From Neobacillus sp. PS2-9 (lineage in GTDB: Bacteria > Bacillota > Bacilli > Bacillales > Cytobacillaceae): 64,000 bases of DNA. Position numbers and translations under genes: made by a program. Under the pieces are notes generated by a model. That model searched no databases and had not been told where the DNA came from. It was given only the letters and a program-made list of their open reading frames with translations. How positions within the stretch are numbered: position 1 is the stretch's first letter; each line of letters starts with the position of its first letter. Shown one piece after another: positions 46,191 to 53,799 of this stretch. Location of the stretch: NCBI RefSeq assembly GCF_030915525.1, contig NZ_CP133269.1, forward strand, positions 3,817,001 to 3,881,000. The letters are read 5' to 3'.

Positions 46191-47609
46191 TCAGCTTACG
46201 ACCTGCTGGCTAGGTACATATTTTTTTACTTCAAAGGAGTTTTTGATAATTGCTCTAACGTCCTTAATATCTTCAATCTCTCCAAGGGCCATTAACTGGG
46301 CAGCAATATTACCAATTGCAGTTGCTTCTACAGGTCCTGCATATACCACTTTGTTGGTTACATTGGCAATAAGTTGATTCAGCATTTCATTTTGACAGCC
46401 CCCACCGATGACATTAATTTTTTCAAATCGCTTTTCAAGAATTTCCTCAATCTCGCTAACAGCTTCCTGATAACTTACTGCTAAACTGTCAAATACACAT
46501 TTGGCAACTTCACCAGGCGTAGCAGGAATGTCTTGAGCAGTTTCCACACAATAATTCATGATTTCCTGCACCATGTTATCCGGTTTTAAGAAGCGGTCGT
46601 CATTTACATTCACAATTGCCTTAAAATCCTTTACATCTCTAGCTAAATTGACAAGCTCGGCAAAGGTATATTCATCGACGTAGTTTTGTTTTACCTCTTG
46701 AATCATCCAAAGGCCCATAATATTTTTCAAGAAACGGAATTGATAATCGATACCGCCTTCATTCGTAAAATTGCAGTCCATTGCCTTTGTCACACAAATT
46801 GGGAAGTAATTTTCTGTTCCTATTAATGACCAGGTACCTGAACTTATATAGATGGTATCATCCTGCTCTGGAACAGCGATCACCGCAGAACCTGTATCGT
46901 GTGTGGCCGGAAGAATGACCTGCAAATCGAATCCAAACTCTGAAACTAGTTCTTCCTTTAGGCTTCCTAGGATAGTTTTCGGTGCCTTAATTTCTTGGAA
47001 CATTTCTTTATTAATACCTAATACATCTAGTAGCTCTTGATCCCACTTTTTTGTAAAAGCATTCAACAACTGTGTGGAGGTAGCATTGGTGTATTCGTTT
47101 ACTTTTTTACCTGTTAACAGGTAATTGTAGTAGTCAGGAATCATTAAAAACGATTTTGCTTTTTCTAAAATATCCGGTGTTTTTTGTTTAATAGCATACA
47201 ATTGATAGATCGTATTAAACTTCTGGAATTGGATCCCTGTTTCAAGATAAAGACGTTCCTTCATGACTTTTTCAAAAACCTTTTCCATCATTCCATCTGT
47301 TCTTGGGTCACGGTAGGAAACGGCCTCGGTAAGCAGTTGGTCGTTCACATCCAATAGAACAAAGTCAACTGCCCACGTATCAATTCCAATACTGTCTGGC
47401 TTAATCCCCATTTCCTTGCATTTTTTTAGGCCCTTTTTAATTTCTTGAAAAAGGTTATTCACTTCCCAGCAGAAGGAATCTCCATTTTGAACTATTTTGT
47501 TTTCAAAACGATGAATTCCGTATAATTTTAATAATCCTGCTTCAAGGTACCCTTGAATCAGTCTGCCGCTTGAGGCACCAATATCAACAGCTATACAATA
47601 TTTTGTCAT
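46191..47609 (-). CDS. rhaB: rhamnulokinase
   Basis: This 472-residue FGGY-type sugar kinase has the ATP/phosphate loop AVDIGASSGRLIQG, the signature region SYRDPRTDGMMEKVF, the substrate region LPATHDTGSAV, and adenosine motif GGGCQNEMLNQL. It phosphorylates L-rhamnulose. It begins with an AAGGTGATGTT site. A 333-base gap with a terminator and a cre-like site separates it from rhaM, so rhaBA is probably a separate transcript. Confidence 0.94.
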   Translation of the reverse strand: MTKYCIAVDIGASSGRLIQGYLEAGLLKLYGIHRFENKIVQNGDSFCWEVNNLFQEIKKGLKKCKEMGIKPDSIGIDTWAVDFVLLDVNDQLLTEAVSYRDPRTDGMMEKVFEKVMKERLYLETGIQFQKFNTIYQLYAIKQKTPDILEKAKSFLMIPDYYNYLLTGKKVNEYTNATSTQLLNAFTKKWDQELLDVLGINKEMFQEIKAPKTILGSLKEELVSEFGFDLQVILPATHDTGSAVIAVPEQDDTIYISSGTWSLIGTENYFPICVTKAMDCNFTNEGGIDYQFRFLKNIMGLWMIQEVKQNYVDEYTFAELVNLARDVKDFKAIVNVNDDRFLKPDNMVQEIMNYCVETAQDIPATPGEVAKCVFDSLAVSYQEAVSEIEEILEKRFEKINVIGGGCQNEMLNQLIANVTNKVVYAGPVEATAIGNIAAQLMALGEIEDIKDVRAIIKNSFEVKKYVPSQQVVS

Positions 47610-47696
47610 AACATCACCTTTCAGTTATAAGCCCATACTCTAATTTCTATGATACTTTTCCCTTTGAATAGATAACCCTCATATTGATCTGTTTAT

Positions 47697-47710
47697 CGAA
47701 AACGCTTGCA
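47697..47710 (-). promoter_or_regulatory. cre-like catabolite-repression site before rhaBA
   Basis: The minus-strand sequence TTGCAAGCGTTTTCG agrees with the Bacillus cre consensus at all but the last position. It lies about 90 bases upstream of rhaB. CcpA control of rhamnose genes is known in B. subtilis. A GAAACAAACCTATG sequence at about 47868-47880 resembles part of the RhaR block. The rest of the 47610-47942 gap shows no supported gene. Confidence 0.55.
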
Positions 47711-47896
47711 AAAATAAATAATGAAATGAATATATAGCTGGTTCTAAGCATCTTCTGTTTCCGCCAATGTTCTTTAATAATTACTTCTATTTTTAAAACA
47801 AAATCTAGAGTAAATGATGCACTTATATTTGAAAATTCAGAAAACATCGTGTTTCCTATCATAACATAGGTTTGTTTCACAATTAATAGATACACA

Positions 47897-47926
47897 GTTA
47901 AAAGACGCCATCAGCTGATGTCTTTA
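47897..47926 (-). terminator. hairpin after rhaM
   Basis: On the minus strand AAAGAC-ATCAG pairs with CTGAT-GGC-GTCTTT (one bulge), followed by TAAC. It would end the rhaEW-rhaM transcript. Confidence 0.6.
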
Positions 47927-47942
47927 TTAATCCGAGTTGAAA

Positions 47943-48269
47943 TTATTTGAGGTAAAAAACTTCCTCTAGTGGTTTAATTGGATCTGGTTCATTAAAATCA
48001 AAGGAACCTTTAACCATCTTTGAAGTAATGGCATTCCAACGGCTGCAGGCTTCACTTTTAGCAATGTAGTCGAAGGCGGCTTCCACATCATCACATTCAA
48101 AACAATAGAAAAACTGATTGCCATTTTGAAAGATAGAGTAATTTTTTATCCCTGCTTTGCTATGTTCTTCAAGGATTTCCGCCCATGGATTCAGATGCAG
48201 GTCAATATATTCCTCTAAAAACTCTTCTTTTATCTCCCAGGTCCAAGCGTATTTATTACTTTTTTCCAT
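47943..48269 (-). CDS. rhaM: L-rhamnose mutarotase
   Basis: This 108-residue dimeric ferredoxin-like protein interconverts rhamnose anomers. Family features are EYIDLHLNPWAEIL, GIKNYSIFQNG and a central acidic DDVEAAFDYI segment; the catalytic-type His and Tyr are present. It follows rhaEW by 42 bases in the same transcript. The length fits the family (about 104). Confidence 0.9.
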   Translation of the reverse strand: MEKSNKYAWTWEIKEEFLEEYIDLHLNPWAEILEEHSKAGIKNYSIFQNGNQFFYCFECDDVEAAFDYIAKSEACSRWNAITSKMVKGSFDFNEPDPIKPLEEVFYLK

Positions 48270-48311
48270 TTTTCTTTTCCTCCTTATGTTATAAAGTAAC
48301 CGTTTTACAGT

Positions 48312-50381
48312 TTATCTCGTAAACGCAGCTGGTACACCGCCGTCAACCGTCAACATACATCCAGTCGTTCTATCAGATTTTGATGATGCGAAGAAGGCAA
48401 TCGACTCTGCAATATCCTTTGGATAGATGTTCACTAGTAAAGTAGTCCGTTTACGATAGTGCTCTTCTAATTGATCGGGGTGAATTCCGTAAGCTTCGGC
48501 ACGCTCCTCCCGCCATCTTGATCCCCAAATAGCAGAGCCTTGAAGCACTGCATCAGGAAGGACGGAGTTTACACGAATTCCATACTCGCCGCCTTCCGAT
48601 GCAATACATCTTGCCAAATGGGTTTCAAGTGCTTTAACAGAACTGTAGGCGGCTGCATTTTTTCCTGCATACAAGGAGTTTTTCGAGCCGATAAACACCA
48701 TGTTTCCACCAATATCTTGTTGCTTCATTTGCTTGAATGCTTCACGCGCAACTAAGAAGTAACCCGTTCCTAATACATTCATATTTAAATTCCACTCTTG
48801 TAAAGTCGTTTCATCGATTGGACTTGATGTTGCAAGACCAGCGTTGTTTACGATAATGTCTACTCCCCCAAATGTGAGGGCCGTTTGGTCAAATGCTGCT
48901 TGAACCTGCTCTTCTTTGGTTACATCCATCTTCACTGCAAGGGCACGGTTAGCACCGTATTTTTCATTAATTTCAGCGGCAACTTTTTCTGCCCCTTCAA
49001 GATTTAAATCTGCTACCACTAAATGTGCCCCTTCAGAAACAAAGCGACGGCATGTTTCGCTTCCAATTCCACCCGCACCACCAGTGACAAATGCTACTTT
49101 TCTTGAGAATTCTGCTTCAGCCGGGGTGAGTGTCAATTTATATAATTCTAACGGCCAATATTCTACGTTATAAGATTCATTTTCACTTAAAGAAACAAAG
49201 TTTCCTAGTGCAGTAGAACCTTTCATAACTGCAATCGCACGATGGTATAAGGCACCGCTCACTCTTGAATTGTTGACATCCTTACCTGAGTTCACCATCC
49301 CAACGCCAGGAATGAGAATAACACGTGGAGCTGGTTCAATCATTTTATCGCCTTCATTTTTGTTGCGTTCGAAGTATTCTTTGTACGCTGCTTTGAAGCT
49401 AGAAATTCCTTCTTTAACACTAGCTATTAAGGAATCTACATCCTTTGTTTGTGGATTCCAATTAATATAAAGTGGGACCATTTTTGTATGAACTAGATGA
49501 TCAGGGCAGGCAGCACCGATTTGGGAAAGCTCAGGTGCTTGATAGCTGTTAACAAATTGAAGAACGTCTTCCCCTCGGTCATAGGTTAGCAGCATTTTCT
49601 TTTCACCGCTTACGGCTCCGCGAATTACAGGCATTACTTTTGCTAGTATACTTGTGGCATATTCATTAGAAAGAGATTCATATTTTTCTCCGCCAAATAC
49701 ATTATCTGTATCAATTCTAGTTTTTATATATTGTTCAGCTTCATTAATAATCTCAATTGTTTTAGCATACGAATCTTCAGACGTTTCTCCCCATGTGACT
49801 AGACCGTGTTTTTCCATTAATACTAGCTCAGCATTTGGGTTACTTACTACTCCCTGGGCAATCATTTTAGAAAGGGTAAAACCTGGGCGTACATATGGAA
49901 CCCAAACAAAACGACTTCCAAAAATCTCTTCAGCAAGATCTTTGCCATTATCTGCACAGCAAAGGCTGATTATGGCATCTGGATGAGTATGGTCCACATG
50001 TTTAAATGGTAAGAACGCATGTAATAAGGTTTCGATTGATGCTCTTGGATGCGTGCTGTCAATCATACAATGTGAAAGATAGGCAACCATATCTTCATCA
50101 GACATTTCTTCCCGTTCGAATAATGGACGAATATCTTCTAAATTAAGAGCTGTAAAATTATGTGCCTTCATTGTCGCTAGATCCGATCCACTGCCTTTTA
50201 CCCACATCACCTCAATTTCACGGCCACGGAAATCCTTTTCAATTGTCTTCATCGATGTATTGCCGCCACACCAGTTACATACGGCACGATCTGAACCAAT
50301 TAAATTAGAACGATAAACTAATTCGTTTACTCCTTTTGTTACCTTTGAAGCTTTCTCTTGATTCCATAAATTCTGTACCAT
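48312..50381 (-). CDS. rhaEW: bifunctional rhamnulose-1-phosphate aldolase/lactaldehyde dehydrogenase
   Basis: This 689-residue fusion has residues 1-420 as a class II aldolase/adducin domain (VKGSGSDLATM, zinc ligands in HTHPDAI and MEKHGLVTWG). Residues about 430-689 form a short-chain dehydrogenase (VTGGAGGIGSETCRRF, NNAGLA, YSSVKALETH). It corresponds to RhaEW (YuxG) of B. subtilis, which splits rhamnulose-1-phosphate and oxidises lactaldehyde. It is the first gene of the cluster, with an operator-rich upstream region. Confidence 0.93.
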   Translation of the reverse strand: MVQNLWNQEKASKVTKGVNELVYRSNLIGSDRAVCNWCGGNTSMKTIEKDFRGREIEVMWVKGSGSDLATMKAHNFTALNLEDIRPLFEREEMSDEDMVAYLSHCMIDSTHPRASIETLLHAFLPFKHVDHTHPDAIISLCCADNGKDLAEEIFGSRFVWVPYVRPGFTLSKMIAQGVVSNPNAELVLMEKHGLVTWGETSEDSYAKTIEIINEAEQYIKTRIDTDNVFGGEKYESLSNEYATSILAKVMPVIRGAVSGEKKMLLTYDRGEDVLQFVNSYQAPELSQIGAACPDHLVHTKMVPLYINWNPQTKDVDSLIASVKEGISSFKAAYKEYFERNKNEGDKMIEPAPRVILIPGVGMVNSGKDVNNSRVSGALYHRAIAVMKGSTALGNFVSLSENESYNVEYWPLELYKLTLTPAEAEFSRKVAFVTGGAGGIGSETCRRFVSEGAHLVVADLNLEGAEKVAAEINEKYGANRALAVKMDVTKEEQVQAAFDQTALTFGGVDIIVNNAGLATSSPIDETTLQEWNLNMNVLGTGYFLVAREAFKQMKQQDIGGNMVFIGSKNSLYAGKNAAAYSSVKALETHLARCIASEGGEYGIRVNSVLPDAVLQGSAIWGSRWREERAEAYGIHPDQLEEHYRKRTTLLVNIYPKDIAESIAFFASSKSDRTTGCMLTVDGGVPAAFTR

Positions 50382-50439
50382 CAGATCCGATCCTCTCCGT
50401 TCTTTGTGTTTGTTATCTTCCGTTTTATTATATTATATA

Positions 50440-50492
50440 TTTGTTTATATTTGAATATATAAACAATTAACTTTGTTTTATGTTTGTTTTTG
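50440..50492 (-). promoter_or_regulatory. candidate RhaR operators upstream of rhaEW
   Basis: TTTGTTTATATTTG (50440-50453) and TTTGTTTTATGTTTGTTT (50472-50489), in plus-strand reading, are exact copies of blocks upstream of rhaR. They lie 60-110 bases from the rhaEW start. Confidence 0.6.
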
Positions 50493-50511
50493 TGGTTTTT
50501 TTAAATTTCCA

Positions 50512-50552
50512 TAAAAATAAAGGCCTACCAATAAGGCAGACCTTTATTTTAT
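50512..50552 (-). terminator. intrinsic terminator of arsI
   Basis: AAATAAAGG-CTGCC and GGTAG-CCTTTATTT arms pair on the minus strand, followed by TTATGG. It separates the arsenic genes from the rhamnose promoter. Confidence 0.75.
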
Positions 50553-50601
50553 AAATCATCTATAACAATTTATGCAGCTTTCACAGTGCCATGTACACCG
50601 A

Positions 50602-51018
50602 CTATTTAGAAACCGGTTGAACTGAACAACACGCGGATGAAGTGGACATTGATTCGACATCACCTTTTGTATAGAAGAACTCCCATTCGTTTCCGTCTGG
50701 GTCTGTAACCCAAAATTTGTCTTGAGTGGCGTAACAACATGTAACATCCATCTCTTCCCTTGCAAAAAATCCTAATCCTTCTAAACGTTCTTTGTGTTTC
50801 ATGACTTCTTCTTTATTTTCCACTTGAAAACCGAAGTGTCCCACCTGATTTCCTGAGACTTCGTCTTTTAAATTTAGTGTGAAATTGAGGCCTGGATCTT
50901 CAAGTAAAAACTTTGCATAGTCTGGCTTTACTTTCAATGGCTCTGCATTAAACACTTTAATATAAAATTCAATCGAACTATTTAGATCCGTTACGTTTAT
51001 TCCAACATGCATTTTCAT
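50602..51018 (-). CDS. arsI: ArsI/CadI-type vicinal-oxygen-chelate enzyme (C-As lyase)
   Basis: This 138-residue VOC-fold protein has the ArsI residue set: His4, His61, the Cys94-Cys95 pair in VTCCYA, and Glu113 in EWEFF. ArsI uses Fe(II) and oxygen to cleave the carbon-arsenic bond of trivalent methylarsenite and aromatic arsenicals. CadI-type proteins share the fold, but the neighbouring arsP and arsR favour ArsI. The Cys-rich tail (SACCSVQPVSK) adds another thiol pair. It is transcribed away from arsR together with a small Cys-rich gene. Confidence 0.85.
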   Translation of the reverse strand: MKMHVGINVTDLNSSIEFYIKVFNAEPLKVKPDYAKFLLEDPGLNFTLNLKDEVSGNQVGHFGFQVENKEEVMKHKERLEGLGFFAREEMDVTCCYATQDKFWVTDPDGNEWEFFYTKGDVESMSTSSACCSVQPVSK

Positions 51019-51059
51019 CAGTAGCCCTCCATTTGATTCCAGTTATTTTTATTTATCAT

Positions 51060-51227
51060 TTAGCAGCAAGAAGATTGTTGTTCATCGGTTGTTCCACAGC
51101 AAGTTATGCTAGCCTCAGAAATCCCGCAACATGATTCCTCTTGAGTGTCCTCCACCTCTTTAATTTCTACACCACAACAGTCTGATGACTTAGAAGCTTT
51201 ACCAGTTAGCTTTTTAATAAAATTCAT
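51060..51227 (-). CDS. small Cys-rich protein of the ars island
   Basis: This is a 55-residue protein from the ATG with an AGGAG site 9 bases upstream. It has a basic N-terminus (MNFIKKLTGKASKS) and then four Cys pairs: DCCGVE, SCCGIS, TCCGTT and a terminal SSCC. I do not recognise a family. Four CC(G) units in 40 residues suggest a soft-metal or As(III) binder, a chaperone or buffer. It is the first gene of the leftward arsI transcript, behind three ArsR-type boxes. Confidence 0.65.
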   Translation of the reverse strand: MNFIKKLTGKASKSSDCCGVEIKEVEDTQEESCCGISEASITCCGTTDEQQSSCC

Positions 51228-51261
51228 TTTACTCATCTCCTTAATGTTTAATTTCAACTAC

Positions 51262-51306
51262 ATCAATTTTTTTTGATTAAATAACTATAAATCAACTTTT
51301 TTTGAT
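51262..51306. promoter_or_regulatory. two ArsR-type operator boxes (1 and 2)
   Basis: ATCAATTTTTTTTGAT (51262-51277) and ATCAACTTTTTTTGAT (51291-51306) match ATCAA-N6-TTGAT exactly in both half-sites. They sit 35-80 bases upstream of the Cys-rich gene, in its promoter region. Confidence 0.75.
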
Positions 51307-51353
51307 TTTATAACCTCAGTATATTAGTAATTTTTGCTAATTGCAACCCCTTT

Positions 51354-51369
51354 ATCAAAAAAAATTGAT
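51354..51369. promoter_or_regulatory. ArsR-type operator box 3
   Basis: ATCAAAAAAAATTGAT is another ATCAA-N6-TTGAT copy within the divergent intergenic region (51258-51646). An inverted arrangement TTGATTAAATCAA follows at 51411-51423. The remaining bases to 51550 show no gene. Confidence 0.7.
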
Positions 51370-51550
51370 ATTTTATTCAAGTAAATAATTTTGGATTTTT
51401 AACGATGTGATTGATTAAATCAACAACAATTCAATATGTCCTTTCAACTGGTTCCATCTATATATTATGTACGTGGGGCTTGTGAGAATTCTATTCCTGT
51501 AGGTTGATTTATTACATCATATTCTTTCAGTTAATTTAATCATTAAATAA

Positions 51551-51624
51551 ATCAATTTTTTTTGATAAATTTGTTGACACAAGAAAATATTGGATATAAT
51601 ATAATGACATCAAGAATATTTGAT
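51551..51624 (+). promoter_or_regulatory. arsR promoter with operator boxes 4 and 5
   Basis: Box 4 (51551-51566) lies just before a -35 TTGACA (51574-51579). A -10 TATAAT (51595-51600) follows, and box 5 ATCAAGAATATTTGAT (51609-51624) covers the start-site region. This is the layout of an autorepressed promoter. The 15-base spacer is short; an overlapping second TATAAT starts at 51600. Confidence 0.75.
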
Positions 51625-51646
51625 TTAAGGAGTAGGTGAGAAAACA

Positions 51647-51970
51647 ATGGCAGAAGAATTTCAATTACAAGACATTTCATTGGAAAGAGTATTTGAAGAA
51701 TATGAGTTAAAATTTAAAGCGATTGCTGATAAAAAGAGACTTCAGATCATGAATATTTTAACTCAAAAAGGCGCTATGTGTGTTTGCGATTTAGCTCCAT
51801 TGATTGATATGGCTCAATCTAAATTGTCTTATCATTTAAAGATTTTATTAGATGCCAATATTATAACAAAAGAAACACGCGGTACATGGAGCTACTACGA
51901 ACTGAACCAAGAAGAACTCAATCATTTGTTATCCCATGAACTTTGTTGTCTATTCAAACCAACCTGCTGA
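51647..51970 (+). CDS. arsR: ArsR-family repressor (first copy)
   Basis: This 107-residue winged-helix repressor has LKFKAIADKKRLQIMNIL, the As(III)-binding-type Cys45-x-Cys47 in AMCVCDLAPL, and the recognition helix MAQSKLSYHLKIL. An unusual C-terminal CCLFKPTC adds three Cys residues that may form part of the sensor site, as in ArsR proteins with relocated ligands. It is preceded by a promoter bracketed by two operator boxes and an AAGGAGTAGG site. It probably controls both divergent transcripts. Confidence 0.9.
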   Translation: MAEEFQLQDISLERVFEEYELKFKAIADKKRLQIMNILTQKGAMCVCDLAPLIDMAQSKLSYHLKILLDANIITKETRGTWSYYELNQEELNHLLSHELCCLFKPTC

Positions 51971-51990
51971 TAAATTTTTTTAAATTATTC

Positions 51991-52028
51991 ATCAATTTTT
52001 TTTGATTAATATATCAATATAATTTGAT
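51991..52028 (+). promoter_or_regulatory. ArsR-type operator boxes 6 and 7
   Basis: ATCAATTTTTTTTGAT (51991-52006) and ATCAATATAATTTGAT (52013-52028) lie between arsR and the 58-codon gene. The second ends 4 bases before its ribosome binding site. Confidence 0.75.
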
Positions 52029-52045
52029 TAATAGGAGGAACTCAC

Positions 52046-52222
52046 ATGTTTAATGAGTATACAGTATTTAAAATGATGAAATTACGCCAGGAAGAAACAG
52101 AAAGAAATGCAAGAGATACATGGAACAAATATGTTGAAATGGAAGGGGAGAACAATGCTAAAGAAGGAACCTTTCTAGTTAAACCATCGGTTAACCAGTG
52201 CTGCCCGTGTGCCTGTGCTTAA
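52046..52222 (+). CDS. 58-residue protein with C-terminal Cys cluster
   Basis: This reading frame has an ATG 7 bases after AGGAGG. It has a charged helical body (MKLRQEETERNARDTWNKYV) and ends QCCPCACA, four Cys in the last eight residues. No family is recognised. The strong ribosome binding site and the operator boxes on both sides argue that it is expressed. The tail suits soft-metal or As(III) binding; handing arsenicals to ArsP or ArsR is a possible role. It resembles in layout the 63-residue protein that follows. Confidence 0.7.
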   Translation: MFNEYTVFKMMKLRQEETERNARDTWNKYVEMEGENNAKEGTFLVKPSVNQCCPCACA

Positions 52223-52247
52223 AAAATAGGATTTGTTCGGACATAAC

Positions 52248-52263
52248 ATCAAATTTATTTGAT
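52248..52263 (+). promoter_or_regulatory. ArsR-type operator box 8
   Basis: ATCAAATTTATTTGAT is the eighth ATCAA-N6-TTGAT copy. It lies 12 bases before the ribosome binding site of the 63-residue gene, so this gene may have its own ArsR-controlled promoter. Confidence 0.75.
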
Positions 52264-52291
52264 TAACAATTTGTTTTAGGAGGAATTAATT

Positions 52292-52483
52292 ATGTATCAT
52301 TATAACTACGGAGTATTAATTAAGGAAAAACAAATAGAATTGGAAAAGAAATCAATGGGAGCTTGGAAGTTTGTTGGCATTAAACATGAATCCTTTTTTC
52401 AAAAGATAGCTAGTAAATTTTTTACCAAAAATAACAAAACAGAACAAACCACTAAAAACTATTGTGTTTGCAGCGAATGCTAG
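52292..52483 (+). CDS. 63-residue protein with C-terminal Cys tail
   Basis: The ATG follows a TTAGGAGG site. The protein has an amphipathic Lys-rich body (IKEKQIELEKKSMGAWKF) and ends NYCVCSEC, three Cys in the last six residues. It is not recognised as a named family. The stop codon lies 12 bases before the arsP start, so the two are coupled. With the preceding 58-residue gene it forms a pair of similar design: a charged helix with a Cys-rich C-terminus. Confidence 0.7.
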   Translation: MYHYNYGVLIKEKQIELEKKSMGAWKFVGIKHESFFQKIASKFFTKNNKTEQTTKNYCVCSEC

Positions 52484-52495
52484 GGGGAATTGATC

Positions 52496-53362
52496 ATGTG
52501 GTTAGACACGCTTAAAAGTTTTCTATCTATTGCACTTGAGTTAACGGTCCTGTTTATTGTTATATCATTTTTCATTAGTCTTCTTCAAGGATATATCCCT
52601 TACGAGAAGATTGAAAAGAAGTTAGCTGGAAAAAACAAACTGATCGCCGCCTTTGCTGCCATTATCTTTGCCTTTATAACACCCTTTTGTTCCTGTTCCA
52701 CAATTCCAGTCGTTGTAAATATGTTAAAAAAGAAAATGCCATTTGGGATAGTAATGATTTTTCTATTTGCCTCCCCTGTCCTTGACCCTACAATTTTGAC
52801 CATTATGGGTGTAGCTCTTGGATGGAAGGTGACAGCTATCTATACGCTTTTAACCACAGTTTTTTCAATCATCATTGGCTTTACTCTTGAGAAATTAGGA
52901 TTCGAAAAGTCAGTAAAAAATGTTGTAATGACCGGTTATCAAGAACAGCATCAAAAATTTAATGTTAAATTGGCTTTATTGGAAACCCTTAATTTAATGA
53001 AAAGTGTTTATCCCTATTTATTAATCGGTGCTGCAATTGGAGCTGTGATCCACGGGTTAGTTCCAACAGAATGGATTTCAAGTGTGTTTGGCCGAGACCA
53101 TTGGTGGCTAATACCTATCGCAGCCATTATAGGAATTCCTTTATATATTCGTCTTTCCAGTATGATTCCAATTTCACAAATGCTTATTGCAAAAGGAATG
53201 GCGTTAGGACCAGTGATGGCCATGATTATCAGTTCAGCAGGTGCTAGTTTGCCAGAAGTGATTCTTTTAAAATCAATCTTTAAAAAGCAATTAGTCGTTA
53301 CATTTGTTTTATCAGTGGTGGTCATGTCCACTATTTCAGGTTTTATTTTCTACCTAATCTAA
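52496..53362 (+). CDS. arsP: ArsP-type permease (organoarsenical efflux)
   Basis: This is a 288-residue permease (PF03773) from the ATG with an AGGGGG site; a TTG two codons earlier is less likely. It has about eight membrane helices in two halves, with the first-half motif TPFCSCSTIPV and the second-half PISQMLIAKG. ArsP exports trivalent methyl- and aryl-arsenicals; this family also contains other soft-metal permeases. The neighbouring ArsI and ArsR support the arsenical role. It ends the rightward transcript. Confidence 0.82.
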   Translation: MWLDTLKSFLSIALELTVLFIVISFFISLLQGYIPYEKIEKKLAGKNKLIAAFAAIIFAFITPFCSCSTIPVVVNMLKKKMPFGIVMIFLFASPVLDPTILTIMGVALGWKVTAIYTLLTTVFSIIIGFTLEKLGFEKSVKNVVMTGYQEQHQKFNVKLALLETLNLMKSVYPYLLIGAAIGAVIHGLVPTEWISSVFGRDHWWLIPIAAIIGIPLYIRLSSMIPISQMLIAKGMALGPVMAMIISSAGASLPEVILLKSIFKKQLVVTFVLSVVVMSTISGFIFYLI

Positions 53363-53519
53363 ATATGCTCTTTAAAAAAGGATGTCAAAGCTTCTGTCAT
53401 TTGCAGTGCTGTTTTGAGCACCAATTTTATTGACCTTTATAAGCTGGTCGATAAAAAGCTGCCGATTCCCGCATCTTATGATCAAAAGAGTCCACACTTA
53501 TTGGTTGGGGAATTAGGCT
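53363..53519 (+). pseudogene. remnant of an unidentified coding sequence
   Basis: From 53363 an open frame without any start codon encodes about 50 residues (ending LYKLVDKKLPIPASYDQKSP... and a TAA at 53519). Codon use looks protein-like, but there is no ribosome binding site and no family I recognise. It looks like the C-terminal end of a gene truncated when the arsP segment was joined here. Confidence 0.35.
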
Positions 53520-53528
53520 AAGCAGCCG

Positions 53529-53745
53529 AGCTGATAATAGACGGAGAAATTCCGCTTATTTAAAAATTATTAATAAAAAGAGCTGAAATAGAGGGAGAAA
53601 TTCCGCCTATTGATTCAAAAAATGCGAAAATGGGGGCTTTTTCTTTGCATAACCGGAAAATCTCCCCTTATTTTCCCCGAAATTAGCTCCATTCTATATT
53701 TAACAGGAAAATCTCCCCTTATTTTATTTACTTTTGCTGCTTACT
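53529..53745. repeat. inverted set of GAGGGAGAAATTCCGC-type repeats
   Basis: Two units of the type AATAGAGGGAGAAATTCCGC (53538 and 53589 regions) face two inverted units GGAAAATCTCCCCTTATTTT (53655 and 53708 regions). The whole can fold into one large hairpin. Similar sequences are common in Bacillaceae intergenic DNA. No gene is supported. Confidence 0.6.
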
Positions 53746-53799
53746 CTATTAAGTACAAGACATCTAGCACCTCTAAACGGAACCCTTTAAATTCCCCAT

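Noticed and set aside
47647..47895. 82-codon minus-strand frame between rhaM and rhaB
   Set aside because: No ribosome binding site, no recognisable family, and it contains the cre-like site, so it is more likely leader DNA.
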